DNA of 64,000 nucleotides from Flavobacterium fontis (GCF_900129405.1 NZ_FQVQ01000016.1:1-64000); one strand, 5' to 3'. Numbered from the stretch's first letter, positions 1 to 7,992 are shown. Translations and numbers: made by a program. The notes: generated by a model not told the origin, from the letters alone.

Positions 1-89
<89 letters not shown>

Positions 90-96
90 TGTTTTA

Positions 97-131
97 GTGA
101 GGCCCTTCAATTTGAAGGGCCTCATTTTTTT
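97..131 (+). terminator. rRNA operon terminator
   Basis: A near-perfect inverted repeat, GAGGCCCTTCAA facing TTGAAGGGCCTC with almost no loop, is followed by a T-tract. It lies directly after the 5S gene and should stop the rrn transcript. Confidence 0.9.
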
Positions 132-188
132 TATCGGTGCGGCGTGTCCCTCCGGTCGATTGCTTCGCCAGTTCGGCTAAAGCCTCGG

Positions 189-246
189 GTCGCCGCCTTG
201 TTTTTTGAAAGACCTTTACAGTAGTGTATAGGTCTTTTTGTTTTTA
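189..246 (+). other. Second 5S-tail-like fragment plus a second terminator
   Basis: The 16-mer GTCGCCGCCTTGTTTT found at 80-95 (end of the 5S gene) recurs exactly at 189-204. It is again followed by a hairpin (AAAGACCT at 208-215, AGGTCTTT at 230-237) and a T-run. The bases between 132 and 188 look like neither 5S nor coding sequence. I infer a relic of another rrn operon end, for example left by recombination between rrn copies. A functional second terminator in tandem is equally possible. Confidence 0.5.
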
Positions 247-440
247 TTATAAATTGTGAATGATGAATTATAAATGACATGTAGAACCTGCCCATTGGCA
301 GGTTTTTATTATATAATAAATTGTGAATGATAGATTATAAATGATTGGTTGCCCATTGGCGGGTTTTTATTATATTATAAATTGTGAATGATAAATTATA
401 AATGATACGTAGAACCTGCCCATTGGCAGGTATTTTTTTG
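246..440. repeat. Three blocks of AT-rich heptanucleotide repeats, each followed by a palindrome
   Basis: Each block has five 7-bp units of the type ATTATAA / ATTGTGA / ATGATGA (246-280, 313-347, 374-408). Blocks 1 and 3 are followed by the hairpin ACCTGCC-catt-GGCAGGT with a T-run (285-310 and 412-435). In block 2 the left arm of the hairpin is degraded. The composite unit is about 64-67 bp. An 84-codon minus-strand reading frame across 335-589 has repeat-like composition and is not taken as a gene. No gene is visible anywhere from 97 to 648. Confidence 0.75.
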
Positions 441-482
441 GGGGGGAATGCGATAGGATTACTTGCCTGGTAAATTCTAACT

Positions 483-597
483 AGGGTTGTAAAAGCGCAC
501 GCAGCCGCGTGAGGGACAGCAGTGGAAAGCCCACAGCGCAGGGCAACGGAGCGAGGACTTGCAACGGATTGCCCGACCCGCAGGGGCACGCTAAAAG
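483..597 (+). repeat. Conserved, probably structured flavobacterial intergenic element (family 1, copy a)
   Basis: It contains two sequence blocks, GGACAGCAGTGGAAAGCCC (514-532) and GGACTTGCAACGGAT followed by TGCCCGACCC (555-579). Outer GCGTG/CACGC arms (508-512 and 587-591) could pair. The same two blocks in the same order, 22-25 nt apart, occur inverted at 55585-55654. I recall similar GC-rich elements as common between genes in Bacteroidota, but no function is known to me. It could be a non-coding RNA or a mobile palindromic repeat. Confidence 0.55.
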
Positions 598-606
598 AAT
601 TATTTT

Positions 607-641
607 GAATTATGAATTATGAGTTATGAATTATGAGTTGC
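607..641. repeat. GAATTAT heptanucleotide repeat, five units
   Basis: Five consecutive 7-bp units: GAATTAT, GAATTAT, GAGTTAT, GAATTAT, GAGTTGC. The array ends 8 bp before the stop codon of the DUF4268 gene. Confidence 0.7.
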
Positions 642-648
642 GATTCGG

Positions 649-1092
649 TTAGGTGTTTAGATCGAGATCGCGGATATAGTCCTCGTATTCTTTAAAAAAT
701 TCCTCGAAGGCATGCATTTGGGTGGCGAAGAAGCGATGAATTCGGTCCCAATCGTCTCTTCGATTCATGTTTACGCCCTCAAGTTCAACCCAAATGCGAC
801 TGATTATTTTTCCGTTTTCTAGGGTTAAATGCCTTTCAAAAAGGGCGTTGGGAAGATGTTCTTCTCGTAGAAGCGTTCGTAACGATTCAATTTTTTCATA
901 GTATATTTTTCGTTTTTCAGCATCGCGGGGTTCGATATCCAGTTGCACCCGTGCGATACGATTATCAACATAGAATTTGAAGCTAACATCTTTAATTTGA
1001 GTGTCATACAGCATCCATTTTCGCGGGTAATTGGTGCCAAAGGTAGCCCAAAATTCACGTTTTAAAAGTTGTTTTTCTTCCTTACTATACAT
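649..1092 (-). CDS. DUF4268 domain-containing protein
   Basis: Small soluble protein of 147 residues that matches, from memory, the DUF4268 family of flavobacteria: an N-terminal KEE...LKREFWATFG segment, a FPRKW-like NYPRKW, FKFYVDN, and a C-terminal EFFKEYEDYIRDL. The biochemical role is unknown; some DUF4268 domains are linked to nucleases, but I see no catalytic motif here. I chose the ATG at 1092 because family members usually begin MYSKEE. An upstream in-frame ATG at 1119 would add nine residues. The gene is divergent from the Nudix gene starting at 1131, so the two must share a very short promoter region or use promoters inside each other. Confidence 0.85.
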   Translation of the reverse strand: MYSKEEKQLLKREFWATFGTNYPRKWMLYDTQIKDVSFKFYVDNRIARVQLDIEPRDAEKRKIYYEKIESLRTLLREEHLPNALFERHLTLENGKIISRIWVELEGVNMNRRDDWDRIHRFFATQMHAFEEFFKEYEDYIRDLDLNT

Positions 1093-1130
1093 GCCGTTTT
1101 TTTTGGTAAATTTAAACATAATTACGGGTT

Positions 1131-1772
1131 ATGACGTTTACCACTTTTCAAGCTTTACTTCCTCTACTTCAACAGCTACCTTTACCTGCACTTTCTGCCC
1201 ATGCCAAAGTGGTACCCGAGGAACGCCGTCGGGCACTTTATGCTGGAAATATTCCTGACAATGCGCGTCAAGCTGCTGTTTTAATTTATTTATATCCCAT
1301 TGAAGCGGTCATGCATGCTGTATTTATCCGTCGAAATGAATATCCTGGAGTGCATTCGGGACAGATTGCTTTTCCGGGCGGTAAAGTCGAGACAGAGGAT
1401 GTTTCTTTGTGGCACACGGCATTACGAGAGGCTCAGGAGGAGGTAGGAATTATACCGGAACACGTTTCCTTGATAAAACCGATAACTTCGGTGTACATTC
1501 CACCCAGTAATTTTCAAGTCTTCCCTTTTCTTGCCTACGGACATGAACGTCCTCAATTTGTGTTGCAACTTGAGGAAGTGTCTGAGATTTTAGAATTTCC
1601 ATTATCGCATTTGTTGGAAGATGCGAATGTAACAACTATGCGTTTGGCGACTTCGTATTCCAAATCTATTGAAGTGCCAGCCTTTCAAATTGAGAATCAA
1701 ATTATTTGGGGCGCCACAGCCATGATGGTGAGTGAATTGAAAGACAGTTTTAAGGCCTTGTTATCCGTATAA
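1131..1772 (+). CDS. CoA pyrophosphatase (Nudix hydrolase)
   Basis: Nudix family hydrolase of 213 residues. It carries the CoA-pyrophosphatase subgroup pattern: HSGQIAFPGGKVE leads straight into the Nudix helix ending REAQEEVGI, whose Glu residues bind Mg2+. The spacing between GG and RE is one residue longer than the generic Nudix box, as is usual in this subgroup. The expected reaction is hydrolysis of CoA or acyl-CoA to phosphopantetheine and 3',5'-ADP. It starts 11 bp (ATG to ATG) from the outermost possible start of the divergent DUF4268 gene. The acyltransferase gene follows after 32 bp and may be cotranscribed. Substrate is inferred from the subgroup motif only. Confidence 0.85.
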   Translation: MTFTTFQALLPLLQQLPLPALSAHAKVVPEERRRALYAGNIPDNARQAAVLIYLYPIEAVMHAVFIRRNEYPGVHSGQIAFPGGKVETEDVSLWHTALREAQEEVGIIPEHVSLIKPITSVYIPPSNFQVFPFLAYGHERPQFVLQLEEVSEILEFPLSHLLEDANVTTMRLATSYSKSIEVPAFQIENQIIWGATAMMVSELKDSFKALLSV

Positions 1773-1804
1773 TTCTTCGTATCTTTAGCTCCCATTTTGG
1801 CGCT

Positions 1805-2608
1805 ATGAACTTGATAAAACGCAATCCGTTTGGACATATCTTATTTTTAAAAAAATGGCTTATCCGTATTGCAGGTGTAATTACGCATCGTCGGTATCGC
1901 GGATTCAATGAGCTGCAAATTGAAGGTTCTGAAATCTTACGTCAGTTGCCGGAACAAAATGTATTGTTTATCTCCAATCACCAAACCTATTTTGCCGATG
2001 TTGTAGCGATGTTTCACGTCTTTAATGCCAGTTTGAGCGGACGTCAAAATAACATTCGCAATGTTGGTTATTTGTGGAATCCCAAACTCAATGTATATTA
2101 TGTAGCGGCGGGCGAGACCATGCGCTCGGGATTATTGCCCAAAATATTGGCTTATGCGGGGGCCATAACGGTAGAGCGAACTTGGCGTTCGGGCGGGAAA
2201 GATATTGATGAAAAGAAAGCGGTCAATCCCAACGATACAGAAAACATCATGAAAGCATTGGCTGACGGGTGGGTCATCACTTTTCCACAAGGGACCACGA
2301 AGTCGTTTAAACCCGTTCGTAAAGGGACTGCCCATATCATAAAACAGCATAAACCTTTGGTTGTACCTATCGTAATCGATGGATTCCGACGTTCTTTTGA
2401 TAAAAAAGGGTTGCGGATTAAAAAGAAAAACATTTTACAATCGTTCACGATCAAACCTCCCCTTGAAATAGATTACGACCAAGAATCCATCGAGGAAATC
2501 GTTGAAAAAATTGAGTATGCCATTGAGCAACACCCTTCTTTTTTAAAAGTCATACCCGCCGAAGTTTTGGAAGAACAGGAACGGTTAAATGAATTGCGTC
2601 GCTGGTAA
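1805..2608 (+). CDS. Lysophospholipid acyltransferase (PlsC-like)
   Basis: Protein of 267 residues related to 1-acyl-glycerol-3-phosphate acyltransferases, which move an acyl chain onto lysophosphatidate in membrane phospholipid synthesis. The active-site region reads SNHQTYFAD at 57-65. His59 and Asp65 are separated by five residues rather than the classic four (HX4D). The third motif, normally FPEGTR, reads FPQGTT at 160-165. As I recall, both changes also occur in other Bacteroidota homologues, so this is probably a divergent subfamily rather than a dead enzyme. It abuts the convergent TraB-family gene (4 bp gap), with no clear hairpin terminator between them. Confidence 0.82.
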   Translation: MNLIKRNPFGHILFLKKWLIRIAGVITHRRYRGFNELQIEGSEILRQLPEQNVLFISNHQTYFADVVAMFHVFNASLSGRQNNIRNVGYLWNPKLNVYYVAAGETMRSGLLPKILAYAGAITVERTWRSGGKDIDEKKAVNPNDTENIMKALADGWVITFPQGTTKSFKPVRKGTAHIIKQHKPLVVPIVIDGFRRSFDKKGLRIKKKNILQSFTIKPPLEIDYDQESIEEIVEKIEYAIEQHPSFLKVIPAEVLEEQERLNELRRW

Positions 2609-2612
2609 GATG

Positions 2613-3464
2613 CTACAATACAGGTTCTACGGTATAGCCTAAATCTTTAAGCAGCTGTAAAACGCCTTCTTTGCCTGGTAAATGTGCGGCTCCTACCCCA
2701 ATAAACGTGGGCTTTTCTGCCATGATTTTGGGTAATCGCGATTGCCAATTTCGGTTGCGTTTGTTGAGGAGTTCTTCTTCGAATTGGGCATAAAATTGGG
2801 TTTCTGAACTTTTGAATAATTCCATCAACGCATCGAGGTCTTCTTTGGCGTAACAGGCCAACATTTTTTCGGTTTCTGAGCCGTTGAATTCGATTCCTTT
2901 TTCGGCCAATTTTACCAGTTCTTGGGCTTGTTCTTTGTAGGGAATGGCATCAAAAACGGCCATTTGTTCCAACACTTTTTCGAGTCCGATGATGGCTTCG
3001 TTCTGACTTTTTGCGACTTTCATCAATTCTTGTTCCACCGATTGCATAGGACAGGTTAACATTTTTGGGTACAACATGGCGGTGACCATAAATGGTTTCA
3101 TGGTATTTACCATTTTGGCGGAATATCCCAAGTGTTTCTTTAAAAACGCATCAACCGTTGCAAAGTCTTTGGCAGAAAGCAAGGAATCCAAACGCTGCCC
3201 ATTTTTCATGTTTATCCCAGCCATCATGACCATTTGTAGGCTTGGGTCGTCCATGTCTAATTCTAGACAAACTTGTTGTGTTTTCTCCAAGGCGTCCAAT
3301 ACCTTTGGCTTTAACGTTGCATCACAGGTAATATGAATGGTCCCAAACACATACGAGGGTTGGGTTAATCCATTCCCAGAAACTTTCCACAATAATGTTT
3401 TGGGGGTTTGTGCATAATTCCACACCGAGCACAATAGACCAAGGAGTAGCGCAAATTTTTTCAT
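2613..3464 (-). CDS. TraB/GumN family protein
   Basis: Exported protein of 283 residues with a signal peptide (MKKFALLLGLLCSVWNYAQ, cleavage after ~19). Family marks are FGTIH at 40-44 near the mature N terminus, an acidic ELDMDD segment, and a C-terminal GVGAAHLPG followed by a short helix ending GYTVEPV. TraB/PrgY/GumN proteins have a fold related to EreA and ChaN and are suspected metalloproteases, but the function here is not known. It is the last gene of a three-gene unit: its ATG overlaps the stop of the membrane protein upstream (TAATG), which follows an ECF sigma factor. Co-regulation with that sigma factor is likely. Confidence 0.88.
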   Translation of the reverse strand: MKKFALLLGLLCSVWNYAQTPKTLLWKVSGNGLTQPSYVFGTIHITCDATLKPKVLDALEKTQQVCLELDMDDPSLQMVMMAGINMKNGQRLDSLLSAKDFATVDAFLKKHLGYSAKMVNTMKPFMVTAMLYPKMLTCPMQSVEQELMKVAKSQNEAIIGLEKVLEQMAVFDAIPYKEQAQELVKLAEKGIEFNGSETEKMLACYAKEDLDALMELFKSSETQFYAQFEEELLNKRNRNWQSRLPKIMAEKPTFIGVGAAHLPGKEGVLQLLKDLGYTVEPVL

Positions 3465-4087
3465 TACAAATCAATTTTTTTCAATTCGTTATAATTTCGG
3501 AACAAACGTTTCATTAACGTACCATAAATGAGGTAGTAAAACAAGGCTGCAATACCAAAGAACGCCAGCAAGAAGACGACTAAAATGATGATCGTGATCA
3601 CCATAGCTTTGGGATTGTGGCTAATTTTTTGCATTTGCGGATTGGCAACAAAAGCCAAAACAAATCCTGCGATTGCACTCAATCCAATCATGATTAGGTT
3701 ATACCAAACATAGTATTTTACGGTACGTCGTGTTTTCAAGATGTCTTGCATCAATTTTTTGGTCGAACGTAAAGTTGAAATGTTTTTATAATTGACGTAG
3801 AAGGCATAGATAAACGCCGCGACCACCGCATAGTTGACATAGGTGATTATTTTGAAGTAGGGAATCATATATTCGGTATGATTTTTAACCATCACTTCGT
3901 CGGTGTTAAAAAACAAACTAATCGCCGTCCAAAGCGTTACTTCTAATATGCTGATAATCAAAATCCATTTTACAATCGATGAAGATCGCTTGTGAATCAT
4001 CGCAGCGATATCCGACTCTTGTAATTGTGGAAAAGGCTTTGTTTGTTTGTTCCAATCCTTTTTTAATAAATCCAATTCATTCATCAT
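3464..4087 (-). CDS. Four-helix membrane protein next to an ECF sigma factor, possible anti-sigma partner
   Basis: Protein of 207 residues. A cytoplasmic N terminus of ~37 residues is followed by four predicted membrane helices at roughly 38-60, 77-98, 128-147 and 162-189, and a short basic tail. No catalytic motif is seen. It starts 3 bp after the ECF sigma gene and overlaps the start of the TraB gene, so all three form one operon. By position it could be the membrane regulator of the sigma factor, but it lacks a recognisable zinc anti-sigma (HXXXCXXC) motif, so that role is inference. Homologues in flavobacteria are sometimes mis-annotated as beta-carotene monooxygenase. Confidence 0.8.
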   Translation of the reverse strand: MMNELDLLKKDWNKQTKPFPQLQESDIAAMIHKRSSSIVKWILIISILEVTLWTAISLFFNTDEVMVKNHTEYMIPYFKIITYVNYAVVAAFIYAFYVNYKNISTLRSTKKLMQDILKTRRTVKYYVWYNLIMIGLSAIAGFVLAFVANPQMQKISHNPKAMVITIIILVVFLLAFFGIAALFYYLIYGTLMKRLFRNYNELKKIDL

Positions 4088-4090
4088 TGG

Positions 4091-4585
4091 TTACGGATTT
4101 AATATTTTCTTTAATTTTCCTTTAATTCGGTTCATTTTCACACGGGCATTGACTTCGCTGATTCCGAGTGTTTCGGATATTTCACTGTAATCTTTGTCTT
4201 CCAAATACATGAAAATCAATGCTTTTTCAATGTCGTTAAGTTGGTGAATCGCTTGATACATCAACTTTAATTGCTCTTCTTCCTCGGGATTATAATCCTC
4301 TTGCTTGATAAAATAGCTCGCTTTTTCAAAGTCAACGGTGGCAACGGTTCGGGTACTTTTTCGATACAGCGTAATGGCTGTATTCAAGGCCACGCGATAA
4401 GCCCATGTTGAAAATTTGGCTTCTCCTCTAAATTTTGGAAATGCTTTCCAAAGTTGAATCGTGATTTCTTGAAACAAATCATTGTGTGCCTCTTCATTAT
4501 TGGTATAGAGGCGACAAATTTTGTGGACGATGTTTTGGTGGTCCGTGAGTTGTTTTACAAATGATGTTTCTAGCGATTCATTCAT
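4091..4585 (-). CDS. RNA polymerase ECF-type sigma factor
   Basis: Protein of 164 residues with the two ECF domains. Region 2 (roughly 15-80) includes the DLFQEITIQLWKAF and FSTWAYRVALNTA signatures for core and -10 binding. Region 4 (roughly 110-160) has the helix-turn-helix YSEISETLGISEVNARVKMNRIKGKL. It heads a three-gene unit with a four-helix membrane protein and a TraB-family exported protein. A TAAATTTG box on the minus strand at 4639-4646 is a possible promoter. Its target genes cannot be told from this window. Confidence 0.93.
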   Translation of the reverse strand: MNESLETSFVKQLTDHQNIVHKICRLYTNNEEAHNDLFQEITIQLWKAFPKFRGEAKFSTWAYRVALNTAITLYRKSTRTVATVDFEKASYFIKQEDYNPEEEEQLKLMYQAIHQLNDIEKALIFMYLEDKDYSEISETLGISEVNARVKMNRIKGKLKKILNP

Positions 4586-4638
4586 GGAAGTATTAGTGAT
4601 GTGAAGGTCTTTTTTGTTACAATGACGTAGTTAATTTT

Positions 4639-4646
4639 CAAATTTA
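4639..4646 (-). promoter_or_regulatory. Possible -7 promoter box of the ECF sigma operon
   Basis: Minus-strand TAAATTTG fits the Bacteroidota -7 consensus TAnnTTTG and lies 54 bp before the sigma factor start. I did not find a convincing -33 TTG. Confidence 0.4.
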
Positions 4647-4751
4647 TTGTAGGATTTTCATCTAACTATTTTATTTAAAATTTTATTAGTATCTATATTT
4701 AAAATACTTTGAAAATGAGGTTTTTGGTGTGTTTCTTGGGTAAAGAAATTA

Positions 4752-5816
4752 TTAATCTTTCAGAAAAAAGGTCTTTTTTTGGTACCCCATCAATAACCCC
4801 ACATACTTGCTGTATCCCGCCATTCCATCGGACTGTTGGTTTACTTTGAGAAAATGGTCATAAAACCCATGAAAGCCTTTGTGGATAACCGTATCATAGT
4901 TTTTCCAAAACAGTTTACTCTCCTCCAAATTGGCTTTTACACCCGCATGCAACGATTGATACAATGCTTTGGAAAGCTCGGGATGTGTTGCTTGTAACGT
5001 GCCCAAACAATACCGAAGCGCCGCGGTACAAACACTGTAGCGTAGGTAGGGATTAGTTTGATAATACCCTGCTAAGAATCCAATAAAATTGCATTCACTC
5101 TCACTTGCAATCCCCGTTTGATGCGCCATTTCATGACAAATGACATTGCCGCGTTGATACGATGGAAGCAACGAATTGACTTGAGCCTCGTGGGTAAACG
5201 GATTGAAATAACCCGAAAAGCCCATGTATGTGAGTGGGGTACTCAGCAGACTTTTTTTGACAGAAAGTTGTCCGTAGTTGATATCAGGATGCCGTTGCTG
5301 TAACGCTTGATATCCTTTCTGAGCCATTAGAAATAGAGAATCTATACCGTAAGGAACGCGAACGCTTTCTTTTGGATTTTGGGTAATTTGCAAATGAATG
5401 CGATGGGTTTCATCCCTCAACTGTCGGGTAAAAGTTACCAATTCTTCTGGCGTGTATTGCGGATTAAGGTTCCATTTATCGGTCAGTTTTTGTCGATGAT
5501 AGTTCAATCCCCAACTGAGTTGGAAAACCGCCAAAACGACTGCGCTCCATTGCCCTATCGCTATCCATTTTTGAACATAGGTTGTTTTTTTCCAGCGACA
5601 CAATGACCAAACGATTTTGAGGATAAGCAAGGTGTACAAAACATCGCCAACCGAAAAAGGGATATCACCCATACAAAAACGCCAAAATGCATCGATATAA
5701 CGATAGATGCCCTGACTGTAATAGCGTTCAATTGCTTCTGGAAATTGCCCAAGTATGGATAAGAGGAACAGTTGCAAGAGCACCGCATACCATCCCCAGT
5801 ACGTTCGTAGCTTCAC
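4752..5816 (-). CDS. DUF3810 domain-containing membrane protein, putative zinc metallopeptidase
   Basis: Protein of 354 residues. The N-terminal ~105 residues hold three hydrophobic segments (about 10-25, 55-72 and 86-104). The rest is a soluble domain with HEMAH at 228-232 (a gluzincin-type HExxH zinc site) and acidic residues in GIASESECNF (235-244) that could supply the third ligand. This matches DUF3810, a Bacteroidota family of unknown substrate. The ORF ends 168 bp before the sigma factor gene and is transcribed in the same direction, but the gap makes a separate unit more likely. Peptidase activity is inferred from the motif alone. Confidence 0.87.
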   Translation of the reverse strand: MKLRTYWGWYAVLLQLFLLSILGQFPEAIERYYSQGIYRYIDAFWRFCMGDIPFSVGDVLYTLLILKIVWSLCRWKKTTYVQKWIAIGQWSAVVLAVFQLSWGLNYHRQKLTDKWNLNPQYTPEELVTFTRQLRDETHRIHLQITQNPKESVRVPYGIDSLFLMAQKGYQALQQRHPDINYGQLSVKKSLLSTPLTYMGFSGYFNPFTHEAQVNSLLPSYQRGNVICHEMAHQTGIASESECNFIGFLAGYYQTNPYLRYSVCTAALRYCLGTLQATHPELSKALYQSLHAGVKANLEESKLFWKNYDTVIHKGFHGFYDHFLKVNQQSDGMAGYSKYVGLLMGYQKKTFFLKD

Positions 5817-5870
5817 CCTCTTTTTTAGGGTAAATGTACGGTAATCTTAGGCTACACCCAACATTCTTTG

Positions 5871-5878
5871 TATTTTTG
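5871..5878 (+). promoter_or_regulatory. -7 promoter box of the dipeptidase gene
   Basis: TATTTTTG fits TAnnTTTG and lies 36 bp upstream of the chosen ATG at 5915, which supports that start over the upstream ATG at 5834 (the latter would precede the promoter). Confidence 0.55.
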
Positions 5879-5914
5879 AAACGCTGTAATGGCACTAAAA
5901 ATAATTTTTATACT

Positions 5915-7381
5915 ATGAGTCAAGACGTACGTCAACTAGAACCCAAAGCCCTTTGGAATAAATTTGCCGATTTAAATGCGGTGCCACGTCCTTCCAAAAA
6001 GGAAGAGCGCGTGATTGAATTCATGAAAAATTTTGGAGCAAGTTTAGGATTAGAAACGTTTGAAGATGAAATTCGAAATGTTTTTATCCGAAAACCCGCG
6101 ACGCCCGGCATGGAAAATCGAAAACCGATTGTGATGCAAGCGCATTTGGATATGGTGCACCAAAAAAATAATGATACCGATTTTGATTTCAATACGCAAG
6201 GTATTCAAATGTATGTTGATGGTGATTGGGTGCGCGCCAAAGGAACCACGCTTGGGGCTGATAATGGCCTGGGTGTAGCTGCGATTATGGCCATCTTAGA
6301 AAGCAAAGATATTCCCCATCCCGCGATTGAAGCGCTTTTTACTATTGATGAAGAGACTGGAATGACAGGAGCTTTGAACTTAAAAGGAGGAATTCTTCAA
6401 GGGGAAATTTTGTTAAATCTCGATACGGAAGAAGACGATGAAATTGATATTGGATGTGCTGGCGGGGTGGATGTAACGGCGACTCGTTCCTACAACGAAG
6501 AGGACGTTCCCGAAGGCTCCCTTGGGTATACAATAACCGTAAAAGGGTTGCAAGGAGGACACTCGGGCATGGATATCCACAAAGGATTGGGTAACGCCAA
6601 TAAAATTATGAACCGATTGTTGTTTGATGGATTTGAAAATTTTGGTTTACAAATCGCCGCAATCAATGGGGGAAGTTTGCGCAATGCCATTCCAAGAGAA
6701 AGTGTGGCGCAAGTGATTATCGCTGCGATGTATGAAGAGGCTTTTGCTTTTGAAATGCAGGAACTTATCAACGAGATTAAAGCGGAATACAAAACCACCG
6801 AGCCTCAACTTCAAGTTACCATTGAAAAGTCGGCACTTCCTGCCAAAATTATGGATTTAGGGGTGCAAGAAGGATTGTTGCGCGCCCTTTACACGGCCCA
6901 CAATGGGGTGTATCGAATGAGTGCCGATATGGCGGATTTGGTGGAAACCTCCAACAATATTGCGCGTGTTATTGTGAAAGAGGGTCAAATCACGATTCAA
7001 TGTTTGACCCGTTCTTCCGTAGAAACATCAAAATTTGATTTGGCCAATGCGCTTCGTTCTGCCTTTGAATTAATCGGTTGTGAAGTGACTTTTTCGGGGA
7101 GTTATCCCGGTTGGACCCCTAATGTAAATTCGGAAATATTGAAGGTTTTGGTCGCTATTTATGAAAAACAAAACGGTCAAAAACCACGGGTGGTCGCGTG
7201 TCATGCGGGGTTGGAGTGTGGAATTTTAGGCACGAATTACCCTAAGATGGATATGATTTCTTTCGGGCCCACCATTCACGGTGCGCATAGTCCCGACGAA
7301 CGTGCTAGCATTTCGTCTTCTCAAAAGTTTTGGACGTATTTACTCGAAATATTAGCAACTATTCCCGAAAAAAGCAGTTAG
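5915..7381 (+). CDS. pepD: Aminoacyl-histidine dipeptidase (M20 family, PepD)
   Basis: Cytoplasmic zinc dipeptidase of 488 residues, expected to cleave Xaa-His dipeptides. Metal and catalytic signatures are in order: MQAHLDMVHQK (His and Asp), GADNGLGVA (bridging Asp), DEETGMTGA (catalytic and metal Glu), a dimerisation insert containing GGHSGMDIHKG, and HAGLECG near the C terminus. The reading frame is open from 5834, but homologues begin at MSQDVRQLEPKALW, and the TATTTTTG box at 5871-5878 falls inside the extended version, so I start at 5915. Downstream, a bidirectional hairpin separates it from the convergent lipoprotein genes. Confidence 0.93.
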   Translation: MSQDVRQLEPKALWNKFADLNAVPRPSKKEERVIEFMKNFGASLGLETFEDEIRNVFIRKPATPGMENRKPIVMQAHLDMVHQKNNDTDFDFNTQGIQMYVDGDWVRAKGTTLGADNGLGVAAIMAILESKDIPHPAIEALFTIDEETGMTGALNLKGGILQGEILLNLDTEEDDEIDIGCAGGVDVTATRSYNEEDVPEGSLGYTITVKGLQGGHSGMDIHKGLGNANKIMNRLLFDGFENFGLQIAAINGGSLRNAIPRESVAQVIIAAMYEEAFAFEMQELINEIKAEYKTTEPQLQVTIEKSALPAKIMDLGVQEGLLRALYTAHNGVYRMSADMADLVETSNNIARVIVKEGQITIQCLTRSSVETSKFDLANALRSAFELIGCEVTFSGSYPGWTPNVNSEILKVLVAIYEKQNGQKPRVVACHAGLECGILGTNYPKMDMISFGPTIHGAHSPDERASISSSQKFWTYLLEILATIPEKSS

Positions 7382-7416
7382 TCGTTAGCCCTAAAAATTA
7401 AGGTCAACACGAAAAA

Positions 7417-7455
7417 ATAAAAAATCCTGAGCCATGGCGTTCCAGGATTTTTTTA
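7417..7455. terminator. Bidirectional terminator
   Basis: AAAATCCTG (7421-7429) and CAGGATTTT (7443-7451) form a stem flanked by A and T runs, between the convergent pepD and DUF6265 genes. Confidence 0.8.
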
Positions 7456-7464
7456 TGGTTAAAA

Positions 7465-7992
7465 TTAATTATCGTCTTTACTCTCCTTAGGGGGGACTCC
7501 CTTCGACCAAAGATACGTTTGCGTTTGCGCCTTTTTACGAATTTGACCGCTTTCGGTTTGTTGCAGTTTTCCGTTACGCAATAAACGATAGACAATTTTT
7601 TTCGGATAGTCGTTGTCCGGATTCTCAAAGGTTATCGTGCTGTCAGTATCTTGTGTCATTTGAAAAGCAATAGGGGTTTCTCCTTTTTCTCCCTGAACCG
7701 TCGTAGTATAAATCAGGTAGTTTTTGCGTTGTTGTACTTCCATTTGCTCCCGGTGTAAGGTGTCCTTTTTCTCCCCATGAATAAACAAACAGGTTCCCGT
7801 ATAGGTGCTGTCGTCGGCTTCTTTCCATTGCATTTCCATCACACCCAACGAATCGGTTAACGTCCAATTTCCCTCCAAAAAGGACGCTTTATAACGCTCT
7901 TCAAATTGAATTTTACGTCCCAAAGCATCATATTTTTTGCACGAAAGGGTGATAAGGCCAATGCCCAAAAGGCAGAACATTAATTTTCTCAT
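7465..7992 (-). CDS. DUF6265-like lipoprotein (second of a tandem pair)
   Basis: Protein of 175 residues with a lipoprotein signal (ITLSC, Cys at 18). The mature part holds a lipocalin-like domain with an early GNWTLTD and a late PDNDYPKKIVYR, matching the neighbour's LGSWRNT and [11 protein letters not shown]. The two are therefore diverged duplicates. I recall these as DUF6265. The C terminus carries an extra polar tail of ~30 residues (KKAQTQTYLWSKG...). The ATG overlaps the upstream gene's stop by 4 bp, so they are translationally coupled. Function unknown; it probably sits in the cell envelope. Confidence 0.8.
   Translation of the reverse strand: MRKLMFCLLGIGLITLSCKKYDALGRKIQFEERYKASFLEGNWTLTDSLGVMEMQWKEADDSTYTGTCLFIHGEKKDTLHREQMEVQQRKNYLIYTTTVQGEKGETPIAFQMTQDTDSTITFENPDNDYPKKIVYRLLRNGKLQQTESGQIRKKAQTQTYLWSKGVPPKESKDDN

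Noticed and set aside
335-589. 84-codon minus-strand frame over repeats and the family 1 element
   Set aside because: Its sequence comes from heptamer repeats and a structured element; there is no start context and no protein-like pattern.
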